33,045 bases of DNA. Origin: an uncultured Rhodanobacteraceae bacterium (GTDB taxonomy: Bacteria > Pseudomonadota > Gammaproteobacteria > Xanthomonadales > SZUA-5). The stretch covers positions 1-33,045 of the forward strand of contig CALEZI010000126.1 in NCBI GenBank assembly GCA_937928755.1. Direction: 5' to 3'. Below, in pieces: positions 1 to 8,258 of this stretch. Position numbers and translations under genes: made by a program. Numbering within the stretch: the stretch's first letter is position 1; each line of letters starts with the position of its first letter. The notes beneath the pieces were generated by a model that did no database searches, had not been told where the DNA came from, and saw only the letters and a list, made by a program, of their open reading frames with translations.

Positions 1-1
1 T

Positions 2-1198
2 GTCAGTCCGGGCCAGTCGTTGACCGGCCTGACGTTGACCTGTACCAACATTGGCAGCAACCCGGCGATCGATGCGACCTGCGTGCCGACCGCCGATGTG
101 GGGACGCTCAGCAATCTGGTGTGCGTGCCGGCGGCCCCCGTGGCCAGCCTGAGCAACGTCGCGCCGAACAACGCGATCGTTTGCACCTACGATTACCTGG
201 CGCCGGGTATTCCGGGCGGCAGCGACACCGGCCCGACTACGGTGAACTTCACCGGGACGACGGGTGCGACCAACGACAGCAATGCGGCGAACAATGTCGA
301 CACGGACGTGGCGACGATCATCGACGCGGTCAACGATGCGACGACGCTGCCGGGTGGTGCCACCGGCCAGACCTTCGATCTGTCGAGCAACGACGAATTC
401 CCGCCGGGCAGCAGCTTCACCTACACCGGTGGTACCTGTGCCAACGGGTCGGTGGCCGCCGCCACCGGCGTCGCCACCTTCGACGTGGTACCCGCGCCGT
501 GCACCGTGACCTACCAGGTGTGCGCGCCGGCTCCGAACACCACAGTGTGCGACAACGCGACGCTGGTCGTGACCGGCTCGGTGACCGACATGCAAGCGAC
601 GCTGGGCGCGATTCCCGCCGACGTCAGTCCGGGTCAGGTACTGGTCGGCCTGACCCTGACCTGCGAGAACATCGGTGCAAACGCGGCGACCAACGCGACT
701 TGTGCCCCAAGCGTCGACGTCGGTGCCATCAGTAACCTCGTTTGCGTGCCTTTGCCGCCACGACCGATCCTGCTGAGCGGCGCCAGCGTGGTCTGCACCT
801 TCGACTACACCGCGCCAGGTATCGCCGGCGGCAGCAACACCGGCCCGACCACGGTGAACTTCAGCGGAACCACCAGTGCCACCAACGACACGGACCCGTC
901 GAACAACGTTGACACCGACCTCGCGACGATCATCGACGCCCTCGATGACACGACGACGTTGCCGGGTGGTGCAACCGGTCAGACCTTCCCGCTGGCAGGC
1001 AACGACGAGTTCCCGCCGGGCAGCACCTTCACCTATACCGGCGGCACCTGCGCCAATGCGTCGGTGGCCGCCGCCACCGGCATCGCAACTTTCGACGTCA
1101 ACCCGACCCCGTCGTGCACCGTGACCTACCAGGTGTGCGCGCCGGCACCGAATACGACGGTGTGCGACACGGCGACGCTGACGGTGACCGGTTTGCAG
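2..1198 (+). repeat. In-frame tandem repeat, about 621-bp (207-aa) units
   Basis: VSPGQ...GLTLTC recurs at base 2 and base 623, giving a 621-bp period within the giant gene. Each unit contains a Cys-rich half followed by a NDEFPPGS...FTYTGGTCAN half that ends in TYQVCAPAPNTTVC. Only two copies are visible; the array probably continues upstream of the window. The second copy runs directly into the 126-aa repeat array. Confidence 0.85.
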
Positions 1199-4100
1199 CC
1201 GCAGATCGCGGTTTCCAAGAGCGCCAATCCGGCGACCGGAAGCACCGTGGTGGCTGGGCAGACCATCGAATACACGGTCACCGCGGTGATCACCGACGGC
1301 GTTCTGACCGCTCCCTTCACCCTCACCGACACGCTCGGAACGGGTTTGACCTTCGTCAGCGTGACGTCTGCCGGTTCTTACACCTGCAACGCCGCCAATC
1401 CCCTGGTGTGCAGCCTGCCGATAGGCACTGCGCAGGGCAGCTACCCGCTGGTTTACACCGCTACCGTCAACGCCAGTGCCTCCGGCGCGGTTGGCAACAG
1501 CGTGGTCGCAGTGGGCGGCGGTGATCCGGATCCAGTCTGCAACCCGTGCAGCACCACGCATCCGGTGACGCCGCAGATCGCGGTGAGCAAGGTTTCCAAC
1601 CCGGCGACCGGCACCAATGTGGTGGCCGGCCAGACGATCACCTACACCGTGACTCTGGATGTCAGCAATGGCCCGACCACGGCGCCGACGGTGTTGACCG
1701 ACACGCTGGACAGTGATCTGACCTTCGTCGCTGTGACCAACAATCCGGGCGGCTTCGCGCTAGGCGGTGCAGGCAATACGCGCAGCTTCACGCTGCCCAC
1801 CAACTCGGCTACCGGCACTTATGTCGTCGAATACACCGCCACGGTCAACGCCAATGCCACCGGCACGGTCGGCAACAGCGTGATTGCAGCGGGCGGCGGA
1901 GATCCGAATCCAGTCTGCAACCCGTGCAGCACCACGCATCCGGTGACGCCGCAGATCGCGGTGAGCAAGGTTTCCAACCCGGCGACCGGCACCAATGTGG
2001 TGGCCGGCCAGACGATCACCTACACCGTGACTCTGGATGTCAGCAACGGCCCGACCACGGCGCCGACGGTGCTGACCGACACGCTGGACAGTGATTTGAC
2101 CTTTGTCGCGGTGACCAACAATCCGGGCAGCTTCGCGCTCGGCGGTGCCGGCAATACGCGCAGCTTCACGCTGGCGGCAGGCGCGGCCAGTGGCAGCTAT
2201 GTGGTCGAATACACGGCGACTGTCAACGCCAATGCCACCGGCACGGTCGGCAACAGCGTGGTCGCAGTGGGCGGCGGTGATCCGGATCCAGTCTGCAACC
2301 CGTGCAGCACCACGCATCCGGTGACGCCGCAGATCGCGGTGAGCAAGGTTTCCAACCCGGCGACCGGCACCAATGTGGTGGCCGGCCAGACGATCACCTA
2401 CACCGTGACTCTGGATGTCAGCAACGGCCCGACCACGGCGCCGACGGTGCTGACCGACACGCTGGACAGTGATCTGACCTTCGTCGCGGTGACCAACAAT
2501 CCGGGCGGCTTCGCGCTCGGCGGTGCCGGCAATACGCGCAGCTTCACGCTGGCGGCGGGCGCGGCCAGTGGCAGCTATGTGGTCGAGTACACCGCCACGG
2601 TGAACGGCAACGCCACCGGCACGGTCGGCAACAGTGTGATCGCGAGCGGCGGCGGCGATCCGGATCCGGTCTGTACCCCGTGCGCAACCACGCATCCGGT
2701 GATTCCGCAGATCGCGGTCAGCAAGGCCTCGAATCCGGCTTCCGGCACCAACGTGCTGGCGGGCCAGACGATCACTTACACGGTCGCCGTGAATGTGACC
2801 AACGGCCCGACCACGGCACCGACGGTGATCACCGATACGCTGGATACCGATCTGACCTTCGTCGCGGTCACCAGCAACCCAGGTGGCTTCGTCGCTGGCG
2901 GCGCGGGCAATGTGCGTACGTTCACCCTGCCGACTGGCGCGGTGACCGGTGTTTATCTGGTCGAATACACCGCGACGGTCAACGCCGACGCCACTGGATC
3001 GGTCGGCAACAGCGTGATCGCAGCCGGTGGCGGTGACCCCGATCCGGTATGCACGCCGTGCGCAACCACGCATCCGGTGATTCCGCAAATCGCGGTCAGC
3101 AAGTCGTCCAATCCGGCTTCCGGAACCGCGGTCCTTGCCGGCGACACCATCACCTACACGCTGAGCCTGGCGGTGACCAACGGCCCGACCACGGCGCCCA
3201 CGGTGCTGACCGACACGCTCGACACCGATCTGACTTTCGTCGCCGTAACCAGCAACCCGGGTGGATTCGTCGCCGGCGGCGTCGGTAACGTGCGCACCTT
3301 CACGCTGGCACCTGGCGCAGCCACCGGCATCTACGTGGTCGAGTACACGGCGACGGTGAATGCCGACGCCACCGGTACGGTCGGCAACAGCGTGATCGCG
3401 GCCGGCGGCGGCGACCCGGATCCGACCTGCACGCCGTGCTCGACGGGCCACCCGGTGATTCCGCAGATCGCGGTCAGCAAGGCGTCGAACCCCGCTTCCG
3501 GGACCAATGTGCTGGCCGGCCAGACGATCACCTACACGGTCGCGGTCACGGTCAGCAACGGTCCGACCACGGCGCCAACGGTGTTGACCGACACGCTGGA
3601 TTCCGACCTGACCTTTGTCGCAGTGACCAGCAATTCCGGTGGGTTCGCCACCGGTGGCGCGGGCAATGTGCGCACCTTCACCTTGCCGACTGGCGCGGTG
3701 AGCGGGGTCTACCTGGTTGAATACACGGCGACGGTGAATGCCGATGCCACCGGCACGGTCGGCAACAGCGTGATCGCGGCCGGCGGCGGCGATCCGGATC
3801 CGGTGTGTACGCCATGTGCCACCACGCATCCGGTGATCCCGCAGATCGCGGCGAGCAAGACGTCCAACCCGGCGTCCGGCACCCTGGTGCTGGCGGGCGA
3901 TACCATCACCTACACGCTGAGCCTGGCGGTCACCAATGGTCCGACCACGGCGCCGACGGTGCTGACCGATACGCTGGACGCCGATCTGACCTTCGTCGCG
4001 GTGACCAGCAACACCGGTGGCTTCGCGCTGGGTGGTGCGGGCAATACGCGCACCTTCACGCTGCCGAGCGGCACCGTGACCGGCACCTACGTGGTCGAAT

Positions 4101-6259
4101 ACACGGCGACGGTGAATGCCGACGCCACCGGCACGGTCGGCAACAGCGTGATCGCGGCCGGCGGCGGCGATCCGGATCCGGTGTGTACGCCATGTGCCAC
4201 CACGCATCCGGTGATCCCGCAGATCGCGGCGAGCAAGACGTCCAACCCGGCGTCCGGCACCCTGGTGCTGGCGGGCGATACCATCACCTACACGCTGAGC
4301 CTGGCGGTCACCAATGGTCCGACCACGGCGCCGACGGTGCTGACCGATACGCTGGACGCCGATCTGACCTTCGTCGCGGTGACCAGCAACACCGGTGGCT
4401 TCGCGCTGGGTGGTGCGGGCAATACGCGCACCTTCACGCTGCCGAGCGGCACCGTGACCGGCACCTACGTGGTCGAATACACGGCGACGGTGAATGCCGA
4501 CGCCACCGGCACGGTCGGCAACAGCGTGATCGCGGCCGGCGGCGGTGACCCCGATCCAGTGTGCACGCCGTGCGCAACGACGCATCCGGTGATCCCGCAG
4601 ATCGCGGTGAGCAAGTCGTCGAATCCGGCAACCGGAACCACGGTGGCGGCCAACGACATCATCACCTACACGCTCAGCCTGGTCGTCAGCAATGGACCAA
4701 CCACGGCGCCGGTGGTGCTCACCGATACGTTGAACGCGAACCTGACCTTTGGCGCCGTGACCAGCAACACCGGCGGCTTCACGCCGGGCGGTGCGGGCAA
4801 TGTGCGTACCTTCACGTTGGCGACTGGCGCCGCTTCGGGAACCTATCTGGTGTCCTACACGGCGACCGTTAATGCCGACGCCACCGGCACGGTCGGCAAC
4901 AGCGTGGTGGCCACCGGTGGCGGTGATCCGGATCCGGTGTGCACGCCGTGCACGACCGTGCATCCGCTCGGTCCGCCATTGCTGACGGTGACCAAGACCC
5001 TGACCGGCGAGAGCATCACGGTCGACGGCATCGCCCAGCCGGGCGAGAACCTGACCTACACCATCGTGGTGACCAACACTGGCGGCTCCATCGCCAGCAA
5101 CACGATCGTCAACGAGATCGTGCCGGCGAACACGGTGTTTGTCGGCGGCGCTCCGACCTGGACCTGTGCCGTGGGTGCGCCAGCAGGCAGCGCCTGCAAC
5201 ACGCTGGTCACGGTGCCGGCTCCGCTGGGCGGCAATCCGGGCACGGCTACGGCGACCTTCACGGTTCGCGTCGACGATCCGATTCCGGCTGGCGTGCTCA
5301 GCATTGCCAATGCGGTGGCGATCAACGACCTGCCGCCGCCGAATTGCACGGCCAGCCCGACGCCGCCCGCCTGCGTGGTGACACCGACGATGAGCTTGCG
5401 CCTGACCAAGGCAGTGCAGTCGGTGACTGCGACCGGACCGAATGCCTTCAATGTCAGCTACCTGATCACGGTCAGCAATGTCGGCGGTTCGCCCGCGGTC
5501 TACACGGTGATCGACACGCTGAACTACCCGGCTGCAGGTGTCAGCTACAACGGCAATGGTCGGGTGACCACCAGCGGCGGCACTGTCAATCCGTTGCTGC
5601 CCGGTGGCCAATTCACGCCGGTGAATGGTTTCCCCGAGCAGTTCTCGGCCAGTTCGGTCGCGCTGCCGGTGGCGGCCAGCCACAGCTATACCGTGGTCGT
5701 CCCGATCGCCGTCGCGCCGGGTGGTGTCGCCAATGGCAGCTGCACCGGAGCGCCGGGCAACGGCTTGTTCAACAGCGTCGCGATCAGCGGATCGCAGGCG
5801 CTCGGCGCCGACGCCTGCGCCCCGATCGAAAATGACGAGGTGATCATCCGTCTGGTCAAGACGGTGATGCTGGGCGTGGACAACAACGGCAACAACTACG
5901 GTGATGTCGGCGACGTGCTGCACTACGACTTCGTGATCAGCAACCCCGGCACAAATCCGTTGACCAGCGTGCGCCTGCTCGACCCGCGCGTTACCGATCT
6001 GGCGTGCAGCCCGGTGACCACCTTCGGCCGTCATCTGCGCATCCTGTTCGCCGACGATCTGTTCGTCAGTCCGTTCGAGCCGCAAGGTTCGGTCTCGTTG
6101 ATGCCGGGAGATTCGATCGTCTGCGCTGCCACGCATACGCTGACCGCCGCCGACGTCGCCGCCCGCCGCGTGGACAACACGGCGACCGCCTCGGGTGTTG
6201 GTCCGCAGGGCCAGGTGGCGACTTCGGTCAGCACCGCCATCTTCAGCCTGTTCCAATGA
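2..6259 (+). CDS. Giant DUF11-repeat surface protein (5' truncated by window edge)
   Basis: The reading frame is already open at base 2, so the true start lies upstream; at least 2085 codons are present. The visible part holds two Cys-rich units of about 207 aa, then ten units of about 126 aa, each starting near PQIAVSK, carrying a DUF11-type core (AGQTITYTV ... TDTLDSDLTFV ... YTATVNA) and ending in a CNPC or CTPC linker, then three diverged DUF11-like domains ending in STAIFSLFQ. DUF11 (TIGR01451-type) repeats are known from large secreted or wall-associated bacterial proteins with Ig-like beta-sandwich folds. No transmembrane segment or sorting signal is visible at the C-terminus. A second DUF11 gene follows 121 bp downstream on the same strand and does carry an anchor-like tail. 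Adhesin or surface-stalk function is inference. The family call is secure; total size and N-terminus cannot be seen. Confidence 0.9.
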   Translation, partial: VSPGQSLTGLTLTCTNIGSNPAIDATCVPTADVGTLSNLVCVPAAPVASLSNVAPNNAIVCTYDYLAPGIPGGSDTGPTTVNFTGTTGATNDSNAANNVDTDVATIIDAVNDATTLPGGATGQTFDLSSNDEFPPGSSFTYTGGTCANGSVAAATGVATFDVVPAPCTVTYQVCAPAPNTTVCDNATLVVTGSVTDMQATLGAIPADVSPGQVLVGLTLTCENIGANAATNATCAPSVDVGAISNLVCVPLPPRPILLSGASVVCTFDYTAPGIAGGSNTGPTTVNFSGTTSATNDTDPSNNVDTDLATIIDALDDTTTLPGGATGQTFPLAGNDEFPPGSTFTYTGGTCANASVAAATGIATFDVNPTPSCTVTYQVCAPAPNTTVCDTATLTVTGLQPQIAVSKSANPATGSTVVAGQTIEYTVTAVITDGVLTAPFTLTDTLGTGLTFVSVTSAGSYTCNAANPLVCSLPIGTAQGSYPLVYTATVNASASGAVGNSVVAVGGGDPDPVCNPCSTTHPVTPQIAVSKVSNPATGTNVVAGQTITYTVTLDVSNGPTTAPTVLTDTLDSDLTFVAVTNNPGGFALGGAGNTRSFTLPTNSATGTYVVEYTATVNANATGTVGNSVIAAGGGDPNPVCNPCSTTHPVTPQIAVSKVSNPATGTNVVAGQTITYTVTLDVSNGPTTAPTVLTDTLDSDLTFVAVTNNPGSFALGGAGNTRSFTLAAGAASGSYVVEYTATVNANATGTVGNSVVAVGGGDPDPVCNPCSTTHPVTPQIAVSKVSNPATGTNVVAGQTITYTVTLDVSNGPTTAPTVLTDTLDSDLTFVAVTNNPGGFALGGAGNTRSFTLAAGAASGSYVVEYTATVNGNATGTVGNSVIASGGGDPDPVCTPCATTHPVIPQIAVSKASNPASGTNVLAGQTITYTVAVNVTNGPTTAPTVITDTLDTDLTFVAVTSNPGGFVAGGAGNVRTFTLPTGAVTGVYLVEYTATVNADATGSVGNSVIAAGGGDPDPVCTPCATTHPVIPQIAVSKSSNPASGTAVLAGDTITYTLSLAVTNGPTTAPTVLTDTLDTDLTFVAVTSNPGGFVAGGVGNVRTFTLAPGAATGIYVVEYTATVNADATGTVGNSVIAAGGGDPDPTCTPCSTGHPVIPQIAVSKASNPASGTNVLAGQTITYTVAVTVSNGPTTAPTVLTDTLDSDLTFVAVTSNSGGFATGGAGNVRTFTLPTGAVSGVYLVEYTATVNADATGTVGNSVIAAGGGDPDPVCTPCATTHPVIPQIAASKTSNPASGTLVLAGDTITYTLSLAVTNGPTTAPTVLTDTLDADLTFVAVTSNTGGFALGGAGNTRTFTLPSGTVTGTYVVEYTATVNADATGTVGNSVIAAGGGDPDPVCTPCATTHPVIPQIAASKTSNPASGTLVLAGDTITYTLSLAVTNGPTTAPTVLTDTLDADLTFVAVTSNTGGFALGGAGNTRTFTLPSGTVTGTYVVEYTATVNADATGTVGNSVIAAGGGDPDPVCTPCATTHPVIPQIAVSKSSNPATGTTVAANDIITYTLSLVVSNGPTTAPVVLTDTLNANLTFGAVTSNTGGFTPGGAGNVRTFTLATGAASGTYLVSYTATVNADATGTVGNSVVATGGGDPDPVCTPCTTVHPLGPPLLTVTKTLTGESITVDGIAQPGENLTYTIVVTNTGGSIASNTIVNEIVPANTVFVGGAPTWTCAVGAPAGSACNTLVTVPAPLGGNPGTATATFTVRVDDPIPAGVLSIANAVAINDLPPPNCTASPTPPACVVTPTMSLRLTKAVQSVTATGPNAFNVSYLITVSNVGGSPAVYTVIDTLNYPAAGVSYNGNGRVTTSGGTVNPLLPGGQFTPVNGFPEQFSASSVALPVAASHSYTVVVPIAVAPGGVANGSCTGAPGNGLFNSVAISGSQALGADACAPIENDEVIIRLVKTVMLGVDNNGNNYGDVGDVLHYDFVISNPGTNPLTSVRLLDPRVTDLACSPVTTFGRHLRILFADDLFVSPFEPQGSVSLMPGDSIVCAATHTLTAADVAARRVDNTATASGVGPQGQVATSVSTAIFSLFQ
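1199..4972 (+). repeat. Ten in-frame DUF11 repeats, 378-bp (126-aa) period
   Basis: Units begin at 1199, 1571, 1949, 2327, 2705, 3083, 3461, 3839, 4217 and 4595, each at the codons for PQIA. All steps are exactly 378 bp except the first (372 bp), whose unit has a slightly different second half with an extra Cys. Copies at 1571, 1949 and 2327 form one near-identical subgroup; those at 3839 and 4217 are identical in protein. Each unit boundary carries CNPC or CTPC followed by a THPV-type segment. Confidence 0.95.
3746..4545 (+). repeat. Exact tandem duplication of one DUF11 unit
   Basis: Bases 3746-4167 match bases 4124-4545 without a difference that I can see by reading, at an offset of 378 bp. 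The identity breaks at 3745 versus 4123 (t/c) and at 4168 versus 4546 (c/t). The identical stretch (422 bp) is longer than one repeat unit, as expected for a single recent unequal crossover or gene-conversion event. Confidence 0.85.
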
Positions 6260-6288
6260 GCGCACCGATCCGCTCAGAGCAATCCCGC

Positions 6289-6310
6289 CGCATGCCAGCA
6301 CCGGCATGCG
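6289..6310 (+). other. Hairpin between the two DUF11 genes
   Basis: CGCATGCC and GGCATGCG form a perfect 8-bp stem around a 6-nt loop, 30 bp after the giant gene's stop codon. No T-tract follows, so it is not a canonical intrinsic terminator; it could be an mRNA processing or attenuation element between the two genes. Confidence 0.4.
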
Positions 6311-6380
6311 TGCGGGGACTTCGATTCGCGACGCAACCTGCACCTCCCGAAGCAGCACACAATAAGAAGGGGAACCAACC

Positions 6381-8030
6381 ATGACTCGGACTGGACTGCG
6401 AACAAGCTGGGGGACTGGCTTCGCTTGCGCGCTCGGCATGCTGGCGGTTGCCGATGTCGATGCGGCCGGGCTGCGCGTCAGGGCTGACCAGGCGACCGCC
6501 GCAGCCGCTACGCCAGGCGAATTCATGATCCAGGTCGGCAACGAAGGACCGGCGACGCTCAGCGACCTCATCGTGTATGCACCCGCCGATGTCGAAATCA
6601 GTTGCAGCAGTGCGACCAGCGCCGGACGCAACTTCGTGCTCGGCGGGACGCTCGCGGCTGGCGACAGCGCCAGTTGTCGCGGACGTCCGTCCGCCGTCGC
6701 CCATGGGCGCCGCAGCATTGGCATGATGGTGTCGGCGCGCGAGCCTGCAGGCGTGGTGCAGACCCGCCATGCCAGCGTCACCGTACTGGGCACGCCATTG
6801 ACGCCGGCGCAAGGTGCCCTGGTGCTGCTGGCAGGCGTGATCCATGGCGATACCGACGCCGACGGCAACCTGGATGCCGGCGAGTCGCTGAACTACCACT
6901 ACACGGTCCTGAATCTCGGTTCTGTCGCCTTGTCGGCGCTCGCCGTATCCGATCTGGCCGGCGGCGTGACCTGCCCGCAGACCACCTTGGCGGTGGCCGC
7001 CAACATGATCTGCACGCGCAACTACAGCATCACCGGCGCCGACGCCGTCAACGGTTTCGTGGTCAACGACGCGCGCGTGGTGGGCCTCGACACCCTGAGT
7101 CGCCCGGTCACTGGTGGCGATGTCATCGCCACTCTGAATCTGGCCGGCACTGCGGGCATCCGTGTGTACAAGAGTCCGTTGCTGCTCGACGACGCCGACG
7201 CCAGCGGTTTCGCCAGCGTTGGCGACTTGTTGCGCTATACCTTTGTCGTCAAGAACGGCAACGCGCAGACCCTCAGCTCAGTCAATCTGGTCGAGCCCGA
7301 CCCGACCCTGATCGATACCCCGATCGTCTGCGCGCCGACCACGCTCGCCGGCGCCGCGTACACGGGCAATGGAACCGGAACGCTGCTCGCCAACGATGTG
7401 GTGTTGTGCAGCGCCGATTACACGGTGCGCACCGCCGACGCAAACCTCGGCCAGGCGCTGAATCTGGTGGAGGCGCGCGCCAATGCCGCGGTCGCCGGCC
7501 CGATCCTCGCGACAGGCGCTTCGGCTGTCGTGGTGCCGGGCGGTTTCCTGATCTCGGTGGCCAAGTCGGTCAACCTGACCGCGGTGTTCCCGGGAGACAC
7601 GGTGGTCTACACCGTCATCGTCACCAACCCGGGCACGCTTCCGGTCGCCAATGTGTCGATCATCGACCCGCTGCCGATTGGCGTGGCCGCATTCAGCTGG
7701 ACCTGCGCCGGTGCCTCGTGTCCCAACCCATCGGGTAGCGGCGGTATCTTCGAGACCATCCCGAGTTTCCCGGCCGGCGCGCAGATCATCTACACGGTCA
7801 CGGCGACGATTTCGGAAGATCCGCCCGGATCGATCGTCAACATCGTCACCATCACGCCGCCGACCGTGGTCGAATGCCTGCCCGGCAATACGCCACCGCC
7901 GTGCAGCTCCAGTGTGCCGATCGAAGTCGTGCCGCGGCCGAACCCGGTTCCTTCGGCCAGTCTGTGGACGCTGCTGTTGCTGGCGCTGGCGTTGTCGGGG
8001 GTCGCCGCCGTACACATCCGGCGTGACTGA
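6381..8030 (+). CDS. Secreted DUF11-domain protein with IPTL-CTERM-like C-terminal anchor
   Basis: This 549-aa protein begins at an ATG preceded by a good ribosome-binding site (AGAAGGGG, 6365-6372). It has an N-terminal signal peptide (about residues 1-29, hydrophobic core ACALGMLAV, likely cut after VDA). Several DUF11-like beta-sandwich domains follow; the clearest lies at about 395-500, with the core FPGDTVVYTVIVTNPGTLPV. The last 25 residues read PSASLWTLLLLALALSG and end in HIRRD: a Pro/Ser-Trp motif, one hydrophobic helix and a basic end. That is the layout of the IPTL-CTERM sorting signal, with a diverged head (VPSASLW instead of IPTLSxW). It follows the giant DUF11 gene on the same strand and is probably co-expressed. 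I infer an outer-surface protein; whether it helps anchor the larger neighbour is unknown. Confidence 0.85.
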   Translation: MTRTGLRTSWGTGFACALGMLAVADVDAAGLRVRADQATAAAATPGEFMIQVGNEGPATLSDLIVYAPADVEISCSSATSAGRNFVLGGTLAAGDSASCRGRPSAVAHGRRSIGMMVSAREPAGVVQTRHASVTVLGTPLTPAQGALVLLAGVIHGDTDADGNLDAGESLNYHYTVLNLGSVALSALAVSDLAGGVTCPQTTLAVAANMICTRNYSITGADAVNGFVVNDARVVGLDTLSRPVTGGDVIATLNLAGTAGIRVYKSPLLLDDADASGFASVGDLLRYTFVVKNGNAQTLSSVNLVEPDPTLIDTPIVCAPTTLAGAAYTGNGTGTLLANDVVLCSADYTVRTADANLGQALNLVEARANAAVAGPILATGASAVVVPGGFLISVAKSVNLTAVFPGDTVVYTVIVTNPGTLPVANVSIIDPLPIGVAAFSWTCAGASCPNPSGSGGIFETIPSFPAGAQIIYTVTATISEDPPGSIVNIVTITPPTVVECLPGNTPPPCSSSVPIEVVPRPNPVPSASLWTLLLLALALSGVAAVHIRRD

Positions 8031-8100
8031 ACCTCGATGCAGGCTTCGCAGGAATCCCGGTCACCCCTGGCGGTGCGCCGGGTCGCGCATCGGACCTGTG

Positions 8101-8160
8101 GGGAGCGGGTGTGGGAGCGGGTGTGGGAGCGGGTGTGGGAGCGGGTGTGGGAGCGGGTTT
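8101..8160 (+). repeat. Five-copy 12-bp tandem repeat
   Basis: Four copies of GGGAGCGGGTGT are followed by a fifth, GGGAGCGGGTTT, that runs into the left arm of a REP-like palindrome. The unit is the palindrome's own head, so the array looks like slippage or copying of the REP head. It lies between the stop of the DUF11 gene and prmB. Copy number is likely to vary between strains. Confidence 0.9.
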
Positions 8161-8198
8161 ATCCCGCGATGGCACTCGCGGAGTAAATCCGCTCCCAC
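8147..8198. repeat. REP-like inverted repeat of the GTGGGAGCGG family
   Basis: The left arm (8147-8172) starts GTGGGAGCGGGTTTATCC and the right arm (8173-8198) is its imperfect inverse, ending CCGCTCCCAC; about 22 of 26 positions pair. Palindromes of this family are common between genes in Pseudomonas and Xanthomonadales genomes. It sits between convergent genes and could also stabilise or terminate transcripts. Confidence 0.8.
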
Positions 8199-8237
8199 AA
8201 GAAAATCAGTGCCTTGCGGAATGTTCGGTGAGGGCGG

Positions 8238-8258
8238 CGTGATTGTCGCTCCTACAGG
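8238..8258 (-). repeat. REP-like GTAGGAGCG head overlapping the prmB stop codon
   Basis: On the minus strand the prmB 3' end reads CTG TAG GAGCGACAATC. CTGTAGGAGCG is the typical start of a widespread REP family, and the TAG inside it is the in-frame prmB stop. No complete inverted partner of this head is seen nearby. Confidence 0.6.

Noticed and set aside
3805..4548. A 247-codon plus-strand frame in another phase of the repeats
   Set aside because: Shadow of the DUF11 repeats, with biased composition (Asp/Arg/His/Gln) and no start signal.
1760..6868. A 1702-codon open frame on the minus strand, itself repetitive
   Set aside because: It is antisense to the DUF11 array. The 378-bp period is a multiple of three, so an antisense frame free of stops in one unit stays open through all. 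Its Arg/His/Gly-rich composition is not protein-like and it lacks a ribosome-binding site.
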